Assembly: GCF_965638725.1 (NCBI RefSeq)
Contig: NC_134961.1
Coordinates: 7,160,641-7,224,640, forward strand
Direction of reading: 5' to 3'
DNA: 64,000 nt
DNA from: Aptenodytes patagonicus
Lineage: Eukaryota; Chordata; Aves; Sphenisciformes; Spheniscidae
Below, in pieces: positions 58,101 through 64,000 of this stretch (positions are counted from its first letter, which is position 1; every line of letters starts with the position of its first letter). The translations under genes and the position numbers were made by a program. Under the pieces are notes generated by a model. The model did not search any database. It was not told where the DNA came from and saw only the letters and a program-made list of their open reading frames with translations.

Positions 58101-60376
58101 GCGCGTGGCCCTGTCCCACGGCGGGGCCGTGCCCCCCGCCATGCAGTGGCTCTGCCACCCCTTGGGCCACCGCTTCTTTGTCGATGGGGACTGGGCCGTC
58201 AAGGGCGTCCCGAGGGAGACCATCTACAGCTCTGCCGGCAACCCGGGTAACCCCCGCCCCCCAGCACCCCCAGCCCCCAGTTTCGGGGTGGAGGCGTACC
58301 CGCTCACCACCTCTCTCTGCCGCAGTGGACCCACTGGCGCAGGTGACCCAGCTCTTCCGCGAGCACCTCCTGGAGAAGGCGCTGTGCTGCGTGGCCATGC
58401 CCGAGCCCGGCCGCCCCACTGCCCAGGGCGAGGGGTAAGTGCCGGGGTGGGTACCCCGCTCCCTCTGCCCGGCGTGGGGCCGGCCCCGCTCATGGCCCCT
58501 CTCCCGGCAGGCGGTTCTCCCGACGCTCTCGAGTACCTCCAGCTGCTCAACGGCTGCTCTGATGCCAGCGGCACCCCCGGCCCCGCGCCCTCCATTAGCT
58601 CCGGCTTGACGGCCGTCACAGGTGAGGCCGGTGTGTCGTCCCCCCCCAGGGACATTTCATGGGGGGGGCCAGGGAGTGGTGGACACCCCGCTCCCGTGTC
58701 CCTCCCGCCCCGCAGGCACCGACCCCGTGTCCAAGTGGTGGGCGTCCGTCATTGGCACAGTTATTCACTGGCTGCAGGGAGACGAGGAAGGGGCCGAGCG
58801 CCTCTACCCGCTGGTGGAGACCATGCCCCGGGCGCTGCAGAGCTCTGAGTGAGTGCCGGGGGCATCGGGGACGGGGACGGGGGGGGGACGACACAGCTCA
58901 TTGCACGCCTCCCCCTCCTTTTTGGGTTGGCACAGCCCTTGCTAACGCACTCTGAGCACCGCGGCTGTGCTGCCCCGTGTCCGCTGAGGGGGGGGCATGG
59001 CCATGCCCAGTGAGGGGCCTGCAGTGACCATGTGTGTTCCCCCCCCCCCCCCCCTGCTTTGCAGGAAGCCCCTGCCCCGCGCCGCCCTGCACTCTTTCAG
59101 GCCGTCCGGGCCATGCTGAGCAAGCAGGACGGGAGCCAGGCCAGCCTGAGCCACTGCGAGAAGGCCAGCAGCTGCCTGCGGGAGAGCCTGGAGCTCGGCA
59201 GCCCCCCCAAGGGCACCATTGGACAAGGTGAGTCGGGGTTGGGGGGGGGGCAAGGTGGCCGCCCGCCCTGGGGGGGGGAGCGCCCGGCCCTCGCGGGAGG
59301 TGCCCCCGGCCCTCGCGGGGGTGCATTGTAGTTGCATTGCATGTGTCAGACTGGGAGTGCAATGCCCCTGCCATGCAGCCCGGCGGGGGCCCCGCGCAGC
59401 AACGCCTGCCCGCAGGGACCTCCTCGGCCCCCCTCGCCGTCCATCTGTCCGTCCGTCCCCCCCGCTCACCCAGCTCCCCCTCGCCCCCTCCTCCCCCCCC
59501 CTCCCCCCCCCAGGCGGTCCAGCTCCTGCTGTGCGACCTGCTCCTCGTCACCCGCACCAACCTGTGGCAGCAGCAGATGAGCGTCAGCCAGCAGCGCAGC
59601 TGCCTCTACCAGGCGTCCGCCCTCGAGCTCCGCGGCTTCCAGCAGGACCTCAGCAGCCTGCGGCGCCTGGCCCAGACCCTCCGTCCCGCCATGCGCCGGG
59701 TGAGCCCCCTGACCCTCATCCTGGCGGGTCCCTTTGTCCCCTGCGCCCGGCTGCGCTCACCGTCCGCCCTCCTCCAGGTGTTCCTGCACGAAGCCACCGC
59801 CAGGCTCATGGCCCGGGCCAGCCCTACGCGCACCCACCAGCTGCTGGACCGCAGCCTGCGGAGGAGAGGGGTGCAGGGCAGCAAAACAGGTGGGACACGG
59901 GGTGGGAGACCACCCCCGGGCGCCGCGCCCCCCGGTGACACCCCGCTTCCCACCCACAGCACCCCCAGCAGCGCTGGGTGATGGGGCGTGGGGGCTTCCT
60001 GCCCCATGCTTTGGTGGTGGCACCTGCTCTGGGGTGGGCGAACGGCCCCGTCACCATGCCGGAGCACCCAAGGGAGGGTCGGTGGCTTCCATGGGCAGCC
60101 TTGGGGCTGACACCCGCTCTCCCCCCCCCCCCCCCCCCCCCGCCCTTGCAGCCGGCGAGCCGGAGAGTCACCCCACGCCGCGGGAGCACGCCGAGGCCCT
60201 GCTGCTGGCCTGCTGCTACCTCCCGCCCAGCTTCCTCTCGGGGGCCGGGCCAGCGCGTGGGCATGCTGGCCGAGGCCGCCCGCACCCTGGAGAAGCTGGG
60301 CGACAAACGGACGCTGCACGACTGCCAGCAGATGATCATCAAGCTGGGCAGCGGCACCACCGTCACATCGGGCTAG
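52032..60376 (+). CDS. SREBF1: SREBF1, sterol regulatory element-binding protein 1; whole coding span
   Basis: SREBP-1 is an ER membrane precursor escorted by SCAP to the Golgi, where S1P and S2P release an N-terminal bHLH-zipper factor that drives fatty-acid and sterol genes. Visible: two alternative first exons (1a, 1c), Pro/Ser/Gln-rich activation region (exons 2-4), bHLH with [15 protein letters not shown] including the SREBP-specific Tyr (exon 5), zipper (exon 6), then a 100-N gap hiding both membrane segments and the S1P site, then the C-terminal SCAP-binding region, ending [18 protein letters not shown]. The C-terminus, exon 1c and the RAI1/TOM1L2 neighbours exclude SREBF2. About ten single-base indels in G/C runs break the frame; correcting each restores the expected exon phases, so assembly error is favoured over loss of the gene. 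Confidence 0.95.
52170..52480. repeat. GC-rich minisatellite in SREBF1 intron 1a
   Basis: About ten degenerate copies of GGGCTCGGTGCRYGGCCGGG appear, with spacers of variable length. The last copies are near-perfect 31-base units containing GGCTGAAGGGAGC. It starts just after the exon 1a donor. Confidence 0.85.
52647..52668. repeat. G22 homopolymer
   Basis: Twenty-two consecutive G in intron 1a, with further G tracts nearby. It is a strong G-quadruplex candidate, and its length is likely unreliable in the assembly. Confidence 0.85.
52790..52819 (+). promoter_or_regulatory. SREBF1: CRE plus DR4 LXR-type element in intron 1a
   Basis: A perfect cAMP response element TGACGTCA (52790-52797) is followed 6 bases later by GGGTTACTCCCGGTCA (52804-52819). 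The latter is a direct repeat with 4-base spacing (GGGTTA, CGGTCA) that differs only in its spacer from the LXR element I recall in the mammalian SREBP-1c promoter. It lies between exons 1a and 1c, about 1.75 kb upstream of the 1c start. Function is inferred. Confidence 0.55.
53139..53233. repeat. Near-perfect 95-base palindrome (hairpin)
   Basis: Arms 53139-53185 and 53187-53233 are reverse complements at 45 of 47 positions around a single A at 53186. The centre reads TCTGCCGGACCGGCAGA. It could form a long hairpin in RNA or a cruciform in DNA, or be a fold-back artefact. It lies within SREBF1 intron 1a. Confidence 0.9.
54251..54500 (+). promoter_or_regulatory. SREBF1: SREBF1 promoter 1c (LXREs, NF-Y, SRE, TATA-like)
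   Basis: In order: inverse DR4 TGACCCCAAGTAACCG (54251-54266), DR4 GGGTTACAGCAGGGTG (54272-54287), GGGGCGG (54341-54347), inverted CCAAT ATTGG (54376-54380), SRE ATCACCCCAT (54390-54399, one base from consensus), and TATA-like TTTAAAATA (54471-54479). This is the arrangement known for the mammalian SREBP-1c promoter: LXR sites upstream, then NF-Y and SRE close together, then the start site. Transcription probably begins near 54500, giving a leader of about 50 bases. Insulin/LXR and SREBP autoregulation are inferred from the sites. Confidence 0.75.
54554..54572 (+). CDS. SREBF1: SREBF1 exon 1c (alternative first exon)
   Basis: ATG GAA TGC ACC TTC GAA G gives MECTFE plus the first base of Asp, then donor GTACCC. 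Mammalian SREBP-1c begins MDCTFED, so only residue 2 differs. The phase fits exon 2 exactly as exon 1a does. The position downstream of 1a and upstream of exon 2, with its own promoter, matches the mammalian layout. It is too short for ordinary gene finders. Confidence 0.85.
54615..54890. repeat. Degenerate G-rich minisatellite
   Basis: Loose repeats of GTGGGGGCATCCC and TGTGTGCCTGGGGGTA lie in the intron between exons 1c and 2. No coding value is seen. Confidence 0.7.
54891..55462 (+). other. SREBF1: SREBF1 intron upstream of exon 2
   Basis: About 570 GC-rich bases ending in a G12 run and the acceptor GCTGTTTGCAG. Nothing else is recognised. Confidence 0.75.
55463..55848 (+). CDS. SREBF1: SREBF1 exon 2 (activation region; two apparent insertions)
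   Basis: It starts [20 protein letters not shown], the conserved start shared by all SREBP-1 forms, and runs through Pro/Ala-rich sequence. The frame then changes: VKEEPAAVP (near 55708) is in the next frame, and [20 protein letters not shown] (near 55760) in the third. The exon is 386 bases where its phases demand a multiple of 3, consistent with a net gain of two bases at about 55640-55700 and 55740-55780. Donor GTGAGG. Confidence 0.88.
56013..56182 (+). CDS. SREBF1: SREBF1 exon 3
   Basis: It completes Ala, then reads [40 protein letters not shown] and SPQIQPVP. It is the Gln/Pro-rich activation region, in frame throughout. Donor GTAAGC. Confidence 0.9.
56261..56401 (+). CDS. SREBF1: SREBF1 exon 4
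   Basis: Forty-seven codons: [20 protein letters not shown], then [20 protein letters not shown] and [24 protein letters not shown] is a hallmark of SREBP-1. Donor GTAGGT was chosen over the earlier GTGCCA because it keeps the exon 5 junction in line with mammals. Confidence 0.92.
56480..56700 (+). CDS. SREBF1: SREBF1 exon 5 (bHLH DNA-binding domain; frame broken)
   Basis: It reads [35 protein letters not shown], then in other frames GEKRTA and [20 protein letters not shown] with DLVVGTEAK. The basic region has the Tyr after EKR that gives SREBPs dual E-box/SRE binding. Extra bases are apparent in the G7 run 56592-56598 and near 56609-56613. A compensating gain/loss pair near 56526-56541 garbles the expected VDAEKLPIN. 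Length 221 minus 2 restores the phase. Confidence 0.92.
56789..56904 (+). CDS. SREBF1: SREBF1 exon 6 (leucine zipper; one extra base)
   Basis: It encodes LNKSAILR, then in the next frame [20 protein letters not shown] and TLKMAVQKN. An extra G is apparent in GGG at 56811-56813; removing it gives 115 bases and the right phase. Donor GTGAGT. Confidence 0.92.
56998..57061 (+). CDS. SREBF1: SREBF1 exon 7, cut by the assembly gap
   Basis: It completes Gln, then reads [20 protein letters not shown] before running into N. Mammals continue from here into an acidic/serine-rich linker and then the first membrane segment. Confidence 0.88.
57062..57161. other. Assembly gap of exactly 100 N
   Basis: One hundred N is a conventional size for a gap of unknown length. 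By comparison with mammals, the missing DNA should encode roughly 180 residues (rest of exon 7 and probably two more exons), including the S1P site, both transmembrane segments and the luminal loop. Confidence 0.95.
57180..57420. repeat. GC-box-like tandem repeat in a SREBF1 intron
   Basis: GGCCCCGCCC-type words recur across this intron segment, ending in three tandem copies of a 21-base unit around CTCCCTTTGGCCCCGCCC (about 57350-57410). It lies directly after the gap and may have contributed to it. Confidence 0.75.
57444..57704 (+). CDS. SREBF1: SREBF1 first exon after the gap (regulatory domain; one missing base)
   Basis: It reads [20 protein letters not shown] and LPASH, then, after a shift at GGG 57519-57521, [30 protein letters not shown] and [18 protein letters not shown]. 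This is the start of the cytosolic C-terminal SCAP-binding domain. One missing G restores the phase (262 bases). Donor GTACGG. Confidence 0.92.
57790..57956 (+). CDS. SREBF1: SREBF1 regulatory-domain exon GKQAGG
   Basis: It completes Gly, then reads [40 protein letters not shown] and [15 protein letters not shown]. It is in frame throughout. Donor GTGAGT; the next intron carries a GT microsatellite (57995-58016). Confidence 0.94.
58078..58246 (+). CDS. SREBF1: SREBF1 regulatory-domain exon RPFLCS
   Basis: It reads [40 protein letters not shown] and [16 protein letters not shown]. It is in frame. [17 protein letters not shown] is strongly conserved in SREBPs. Confidence 0.95.
58326..58434 (+). 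CDS. SREBF1: SREBF1 regulatory-domain exon VDPLAQ
   Basis: It completes Val, then reads [20 protein letters not shown] and [15 protein letters not shown]. It is in frame. Donor GTAAGT. Confidence 0.94.
58511..58621 (+). CDS. SREBF1: SREBF1 exon with [14 protein letters not shown] (one extra base)
   Basis: The expected [11 protein letters not shown] is interrupted by an extra C in CCC 58519-58521. After that it reads [20 protein letters not shown] and [10 protein letters not shown]. Removing one base gives 110 bases and the right phases on both sides. Confidence 0.9.
58716..58848 (+). CDS. SREBF1: SREBF1 exon [10 protein letters not shown]
   Basis: It completes Gly, then reads [40 protein letters not shown] and QSS. 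It is in frame. Donor GTGAGT. Confidence 0.94.
59065..59227 (+). CDS. SREBF1: SREBF1 exon upstream of the miR-33 intron (one lost, one gained base)
   Basis: It reads [11 protein letters not shown], then, after a lost base near 59098-59101, [20 protein letters not shown] and [21 protein letters not shown] gained G at 59221-59222 precedes DK. The two changes cancel, so the total length (163) still fits the phases. Donor GTGAGT opens the intron with the microRNA. Confidence 0.92.
59300..59400 (+). ncRNA. MIR33B: mir-33 precursor hairpin in a SREBF1 intron
   Basis: The 5' arm at 59321-59341 carries the miR-33 mature sequence with seed TGCATTG; by my recollection it equals the miR-33a-5p type rather than human miR-33b-5p. 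The 3' arm TGCAATGCCCCTGCCATGCA (59358-59377) pairs with it across a loop of about 16 bases, and the flanks (GCCCCCGGCC against GGCGGGGGC) extend the stem. miR-33 represses cholesterol efflux and fatty-acid oxidation genes such as ABCA1 and is co-transcribed with its SREBF host. The position between the exons ending in ..DK and starting AVQLLLC matches the mammalian miR-33b location. The paralogue name rests on host gene. Confidence 0.93.
59514..59699 (+). CDS. SREBF1: SREBF1 exon [10 protein letters not shown]
   Basis: Sixty-two codons in frame: [40 protein letters not shown] and [20 protein letters not shown]. Acceptor after a long C tract, donor GTGAGC. Confidence 0.95.
59778..59889 (+). 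CDS. SREBF1: SREBF1 exon [10 protein letters not shown]
   Basis: It reads [37 protein letters not shown] and one base of a split Ala. It is in frame. Donor GTGGGA. Confidence 0.95.
60121..60141. repeat. C21 run before the last SREBF1 exon
   Basis: This homopolymer forms the polypyrimidine tract of the last acceptor. Its length is likely uncertain in the assembly. Confidence 0.85.
60152..60376 (+). CDS. SREBF1: SREBF1 last coding exon (one extra base)
   Basis: It completes Ala, then reads [20 protein letters not shown] and [12 protein letters not shown], then, after an extra C near 60246-60252, [41 protein letters not shown] and TAG (60374-60376). The GTTVTS end is typical of SREBP-1, not SREBP-2. 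Confidence 0.95.
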   Translation, partial: PASRRVTPRRGSTPRPCCWPAATSRPASSRGPGQRVGMLAEAARTLEKLGDKRTLHDCQQMIIKLGSGTTVTSG

Positions 60377-61262
60377 CCGGGGAGGAGGGGGGCGGGGGGG
60401 GGGGCATGCTGCCAGCCCCCCTGCTAGCCCCCCTGGGTCCGGGACGTAGGGAAGGAGGGTGGCTGGGGGTGGCGGGGAGGCGCGTGCCTCAGTTTCCCCC
60501 CGGGACGGGAGCCCCTTCTGCGGGACGGTGTTAGGGAGCAGGTTTTAAGGTGAGGGGGTGGGTGGGTGGGGAGGGGCAGGGTGATGCCCGGTGACACCGG
60601 CGGTGGGTGCGGAGGCTCCCGGCATGGGACAGCCACGCGTGGGGCACCCCAGGTGGGCTCGGCCACCCCGTGGCTCTGTCCCTGCTCCTGTCCCCAGCCC
60701 GCTTGGGTGACGGGACGTGGGGACCTCTAGTGACACTGTCACAGTATTGCATGGCACTGGAATGCTTGGCCAGCCTGGCCCCAGTGCCCTGGCACAGGGT
60801 GGGGGCCTGTCCTCACCCCCCTCTCCTGGTGTCCCTGCCCGGCCCCCCATGGGTCCCACTGCCGCAGGGGTGGTTTGGGGCGTCTCGGCATTGCCCCCAT
60901 TGGGGGGGGGAGGAGGTTTGGCCCCATGGTGGCGGCTAAGGGCCCTCTCCCCAACTGTGCCCATGGTAGGCAAGAGGGGCCCCCCCAGCCTGTCTTCCAG
61001 CACTGACCAGTCCCCCCAGTTAGGAGCTGCCACCACCCCCGGGCACGGCTGGGCCTGAGCGCTTTCGGAGAAGGGATGGCAGGGTGGCACGGGGCTCCCG
61101 GGGGGCTGGTGGGTGCCCTCGTCCCCTTGCTGCGCCCCCTCCCCCTTGTACATAGCCCCCCGCCCTGCCCTAGCCCCCCCCTCCCCCCCGCCTTGCCTTT
61201 TTAAACGGTATTTTCATAGTTGGAGAGTTTTGTACAGACAATTAAAGCTGATTATTTATACC
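60377..61262 (+). other. SREBF1: SREBF1 3' UTR
   Basis: About 885 GC-rich bases with no conserved coding frame, ending shortly after the poly(A) signal. Confidence 0.8.
61241..61246 (+). terminator. SREBF1: SREBF1 poly(A) signal ATTAAA
   Basis: TTTGTACAGACAATTAAAG is followed by ATTATTTATA and GT-rich DNA. It closely resembles the end of mammalian SREBF1 mRNA. Cleavage is expected near 61260. Confidence 0.8.
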
Positions 61263-61696
61263 AGTGTGTGCTGGACTGGCGGGGTGGGGACAGACACTGA
61301 ATTTGGGGGGGGGATGACACACACAGAGCCTGGCTGGGGCAAGGGGACCCCCTCCCTGGCCGGGCGTCCCTGGCTGTGAGTCCTGCCTTGCCCCCGCAGG
61401 GGAGGGCTGCGTGGGATGGGGGGGGACAAGGGTGGCAGGGACGGGGTCACTCAGGGACAAGGGACCCCAAACACACCCTCCTTACCCCAAGACGTGCTGG
61501 GGGCGCTTCCCCCCCCCCCATACCCCAGCCCCGCCGCAGCCTCCTCTCCGGCCCAGCCCTACAGCACGACCCTCGGTGCTGGTGGCACCTGGGGACCAAG
61601 GGCCAGCCAGGGGCTGGCACAGCCCCGGGGGGACCCCTGGCAGCCCCCCCCCCCCCCCCGGGAAAAAGAGAGGCCACGAGCAGGGCGCCACGTACT
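61263..61696. other. Tail-to-tail spacer between SREBF1 and RAI1
   Basis: About 430 GC-rich bases between the two convergent poly(A) sites. No gene is seen. Confidence 0.65.
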
Positions 61697-61716
61697 TCCA
61701 AAACAATCGTTGTATC

Positions 61717-61722
61717 TTTATT
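61717..61722 (-). terminator. RAI1: RAI1 poly(A) signal AATAAA (minus strand)
   Basis: TTTATT on the + strand reads AATAAA on the minus strand, about 20 bases before the expected cleavage near 61697. Confidence 0.65.
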
Positions 61723-61855
61723 GACGCTCTGAATGCAATGACCTGTTTTTTACTCTTAAGGAAAATAAACATCTTTTAGAAACAGCTTGTTACACACAAT
61801 CTTCAGTGTGAAGCAATATACTAATAAGAACACTAGTCTTAACATTTACAGTCTT

Positions 61856-61903
61856 CATATATATTATATATATGTATATGTATACATATATATACACTAT
61901 ATA
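61856..61903. repeat. AT-rich microsatellite in the RAI1 3' UTR
   Basis: Alternating AT/TATG units with a partly palindromic layout around GTATACATATATATAC. Confidence 0.8.
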
Positions 61904-62068
61904 ATGAGGCAATATATAATACACACGGTTTACCATTTTACAGTCATATGTACAAGATGTCACTAAAAATAGCCAGATTTCAGGCAACGCTGCCAGGGAC
62001 ACCGGGATTTTAATTTTTTTTTCTTTAAATTAATTATTTTTATTATTCTTTTTATTTTTTCCCCCCTC

Positions 62069-62091
62069 TTTTTTTTTTTTTTTTTTTTTTT
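62069..62091. repeat. T23 run (A23 in the RAI1 transcript)
   Basis: A long internal A tract on the minus-strand transcript. It could cause internal priming in oligo-dT libraries. Confidence 0.85.
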
Positions 62092-62679
62092 AAATGTGTG
62101 TTTTTTCGCTCCCGTGTCCGAGGCAAGCCGCTGAAACGACAGACATTTTGTGGCCAGCAAACCTTGAGGGTGAGGGCTGGGTGGGACGGAGGGGACGCGA
62201 CAGCCGGCGGGGACACGGGGAGCTGGCTCTGCGGGGGGGGACGGACGGATGGGGCCAGGGCTGCACCCCGCCTTTGCAGGATGCTTCGCAGGTCGGGGCA
62301 GCTGGCGGCTCTGTTTTTAGGATGGGATTTGGGGTTAATTCACCCTGGGTTGGTTATTTGCTACCCGCGCCAGGGTGCGGGTGGTGCAAGGTTGGGGGTG
62401 CGCGGGGTGCGGAGGTTGGGGAGTCATGCAGGGCACCCTGTGGGGACACAGGTGGGGGGCGATCCCAGTGCTGGGCAGCCCCCCAGCTCCCCCGAGGCGG
62501 CCGGGAAGGGAAGCGATAGCCGAGGGAGCCGAGCGAACCCAGCACCCAGGGCAGCGAGGGGTGAGCCAGGGCCACGCAGAGGGAGGAAGCAAGTGCCTCC
62601 TCCTCCTCCGGCAAGGACCCTGCTGCCGGCTGGAAGCCATTTCTGGGCTGCTTGCGCCCTCTTGCACCAGGATAAAACC

Positions 62680-62780
62680 CTGGGGTTCAGCATCCAGGCC
62701 ATGGGGTTTGCACCCAGAGCCGTGGGTTTCAGCACCCAGAGCCATGGGGTTCAGCGCCCAGGCCACGGGGTTTGCACAAG
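62680..62780. repeat. Short tandem repeat in the RAI1 3' UTR
   Basis: About four units of 21-22 bases in the pattern CCATGGGGTTTGCACCCAGA. No coding meaning is assigned. Confidence 0.8.
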
Positions 62781-63160
62781 CGCAGGGAGCAAAGCCCGTC
62801 CCCAGCAAGAGGAGCTGCAGAGGAGGTGCTGGCGAGGCCGAGCAGAGGGAGGAGGGTGGGTTTTTGGGGTCCCAGGGAGCAGGACCAGGGGTCCCTGTCC
62901 CAGCAGCGCCAGCACCCCATGGAGCGGGAGGGTGGTGGGTGCAATGGGCCGGGGGCCGGAGGGAGGGATTGGGGCTGGGGCAGCCCGGTGGGCACCCACC
63001 AGCCCAGCCAAGCGCCCTTCACCCCGGTGGGGACCCGGCCGCCCGGCGCAGGGGCTGGCACCCCGGGACAGGCAGGGTGGGCGCAGGTGGGGGCAGACAG
63101 GAGATGGAAGAACGAAACGGAAAAAGCAGAGTGGTGTTTCAAACAGCAGGCCGTTGTTTG

Positions 63161-63240
63161 TCTTTTTTTTTTTTTCTCTTTTTTTTTTTTTCTCCTTTTT
63201 TTTGTCTTTTTTCTCCTTTTTCTTTTTTTTCCTTTTCTCC
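63161..63240. repeat. Polypyrimidine tract (polypurine in the RAI1 transcript)
   Basis: Eighty bases of almost pure T and C on the + strand. Confidence 0.9.
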
Positions 63241-63737
63241 GCCGCACGTATATACAGACAGACACCGTGAGGTTTGCTGAAGGCAACATCTCAGATCAGA
63301 TCAGTGTGAGATATGGAGAGCCGGGACCCGCGGGGGGGTCCGGCGGCCCCACAGTAAGACAACATCGCCGGGACCCCCCCCCCCCAACTTGTACACGGCC
63401 CCCCCCCCCCCTCCCCCCTCCCCCCCCCCCCGCGCAGCGATCGCGGGCGCCCCCCGCGCAGCGAGCGCGGCCGGGGGGGGATCCCGTTCCGCCTCCCGCG
63501 GGGGCCAGGCCGGGTTTTGCCGGGGCCCGGCGGGGGCGGAAAACCCGGCGCTGGCTCTGCCCGGCCGGAACGGGCTCGGGGAGGAGGGGACGGGGCGGCA
63601 GCGCTGCGCCCACCTGCAGCGGGGCGGCTCCCGGTACGGCCCGGTACGGTACGGCCCGGCCCCGCTCCGCTCCGCTCCCGGGACGCTGCCTCCTCCGCCG
63701 GTCCTTCGCTGGCGGCGGGGCGGGTGCCCGCGGGGCG

Positions 63738-63752
63738 CTACACCGGCTGCCT
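63738..63752 (-). CDS. RAI1: RAI1 last coding exon (R-Q-P-V-stop)
   Basis: On the minus strand, CTTTCTCCCCGCAG is a good acceptor at 63753 and up, followed by AGG CAG CCG GTG TAG. Human RAI1 ends ..KCPKHKRLP with only the last few residues in its final exon, so RQPV fits as the avian tail after the PHD-like domain coded upstream, beyond 64000. RAI1 is a nuclear chromatin regulator, dosage-sensitive in Smith-Magenis syndrome. Gene order (convergent with SREBF1) is the strongest support; the exon alone is too short to prove identity. Confidence 0.6.
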   Translation of the reverse strand, partial: RQPV

Positions 63753-64000
63753 CTGCGGGGAGAAAGGGGGTGTCAGCGCGGGGGTCCCGCCCTGGGGGGG
63801 GGGGGGGTTGGCCCCTGGGTCCGATCCCCGGGCTGGCGGGGATGTCCCCATCAGCAGCCACCCTGGCCACCCGCAATAATCGTGCACCCACCCGAGAGGC
63901 AGCGCTTTTAACAACGGGTTCAATTATCGCCCCTCCCCCCCCCCCGTCCACCCCCCGACCCCGTCGGAGCTCGGGGAAGGGGGATTAAAACCCCCACAGC
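63753..64000 (-). other. RAI1: RAI1 last intron (partial)
   Basis: GC-rich DNA upstream of the last RAI1 acceptor. It runs off the window and no exon is seen. Confidence 0.55.

Larger units (their letters stand above)
61697..63737 (-). other. RAI1: RAI1 3' UTR
   Basis: Read on the minus strand from the stop at 63738 to the poly(A) signal AATAAA (61717-61722). It contains A-rich/purine tracts (63161-63240 and 62018-62093), a 21-22-base tandem repeat (62680-62780) and an AT microsatellite (61856-61903) beside the CATATGAAGACTGTAAATGT-like end that I recall from vertebrate RAI1 transcripts. Open frames on either strand inside it are chance. Confidence 0.65.

Noticed and set aside
52032-60376. 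SREBF2 instead of SREBF1, suggested by the miR-33a-type sequence
   Set aside because: The MECTFE exon 1c, the [17 protein letters not shown] segment, the GTTVTSG end and the TOM1L2/RAI1 neighbours all indicate SREBF1.
52032-60376. SREBF1 as a processed or decayed pseudogene
   Set aside because: Introns, splice sites, two promoters, the microRNA and codon-level conservation are kept. The only defects are single-base changes in G/C runs that restore phase when removed.
60731-60780. Possible second microRNA around CAGTATTGCATGGCACTGG in the SREBF1 3' UTR
   Set aside because: No convincing hairpin partner is present; the resemblance to known microRNAs is limited to a few bases.
62098-63911. Frames of 300-390 codons antisense to RAI1
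   Set aside because: They run through homopolymers and a tandem repeat (Phe/Lys-rich and Pro-rich stretches), as expected for chance frames in a UTR.
1-64000. Prokaryotic features (CRISPR arrays, operons, ribosome-binding sites, IS elements) and tRNA/rRNA genes
   Set aside because: The window is plainly vertebrate nuclear DNA. No spacer-repeat array, tRNA boxes or rRNA segment was seen.

Overview
The window is vertebrate nuclear DNA and most likely avian. It holds spliced genes with GT-AG introns, a CR1 retroposon with the 3' octamer tail typical of birds and other sauropsids, and a shift from long-intron, AT-balanced DNA (about 1-47 kb) to very GC-rich DNA with short introns (about 48-64 kb), as on avian microchromosomes. 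Gene content and order match the mammalian TOM1L2-SREBF1-RAI1 block (human 17p11.2, the Smith-Magenis region). No species can be named from the sequence alone.

Region 1 (1-47155, + strand) is TOM1L2, an endosomal VHS-GAT sorting adaptor. Exon 1 lies upstream of the window. Fourteen exons (2-15) run from 8582 to the stop at 41589-41591, all in frame with canonical splice sites. They give about 489 residues; with the missing start, the length equals the human protein (507). A long 3' UTR ends at an AATAAA at 47131. A 5'-truncated CR1 (47318-47832) lies just beyond it.

Region 2 (47833-52031) is intergenic and increasingly GC-rich. It carries a candidate SREBP-type control module near 49.9 kb and ends in the CpG-island promoter of SREBF1.

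Region 3 (about 51780-61262, + strand) is SREBF1. Two alternative first exons can be read: 1a at 52032 (acidic activation domain) and 1c at 54554 (start MECTFE). Exon 1c has its own promoter with DR4 LXR-type elements, an inverted CCAAT box, an SRE and a TATA-like box. Both first exons join exon 2 (55463) in the same phase. The bHLH-zipper exons and the C-terminal SCAP-binding region are recognisable. A 100-N gap (57062-57161) removes the exons for the two membrane segments and the protease sites, and about ten single-base indels in G/C runs break the frame; these look like assembly errors. A miR-33 hairpin lies in the intron at 59228-59513, as miR-33b does in mammals. Lipogenic transcription factor, lipid-regulating microRNA and sterol/oxysterol-responsive promoter elements are therefore packed into one 10 kb locus.

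Region 4 (about 61697-64000, - strand) is the 3' end of RAI1, convergent with SREBF1: a last exon coding only a few residues (63738-63752) and about 2 kb of 3' UTR containing A-rich tracts and an AT microsatellite.
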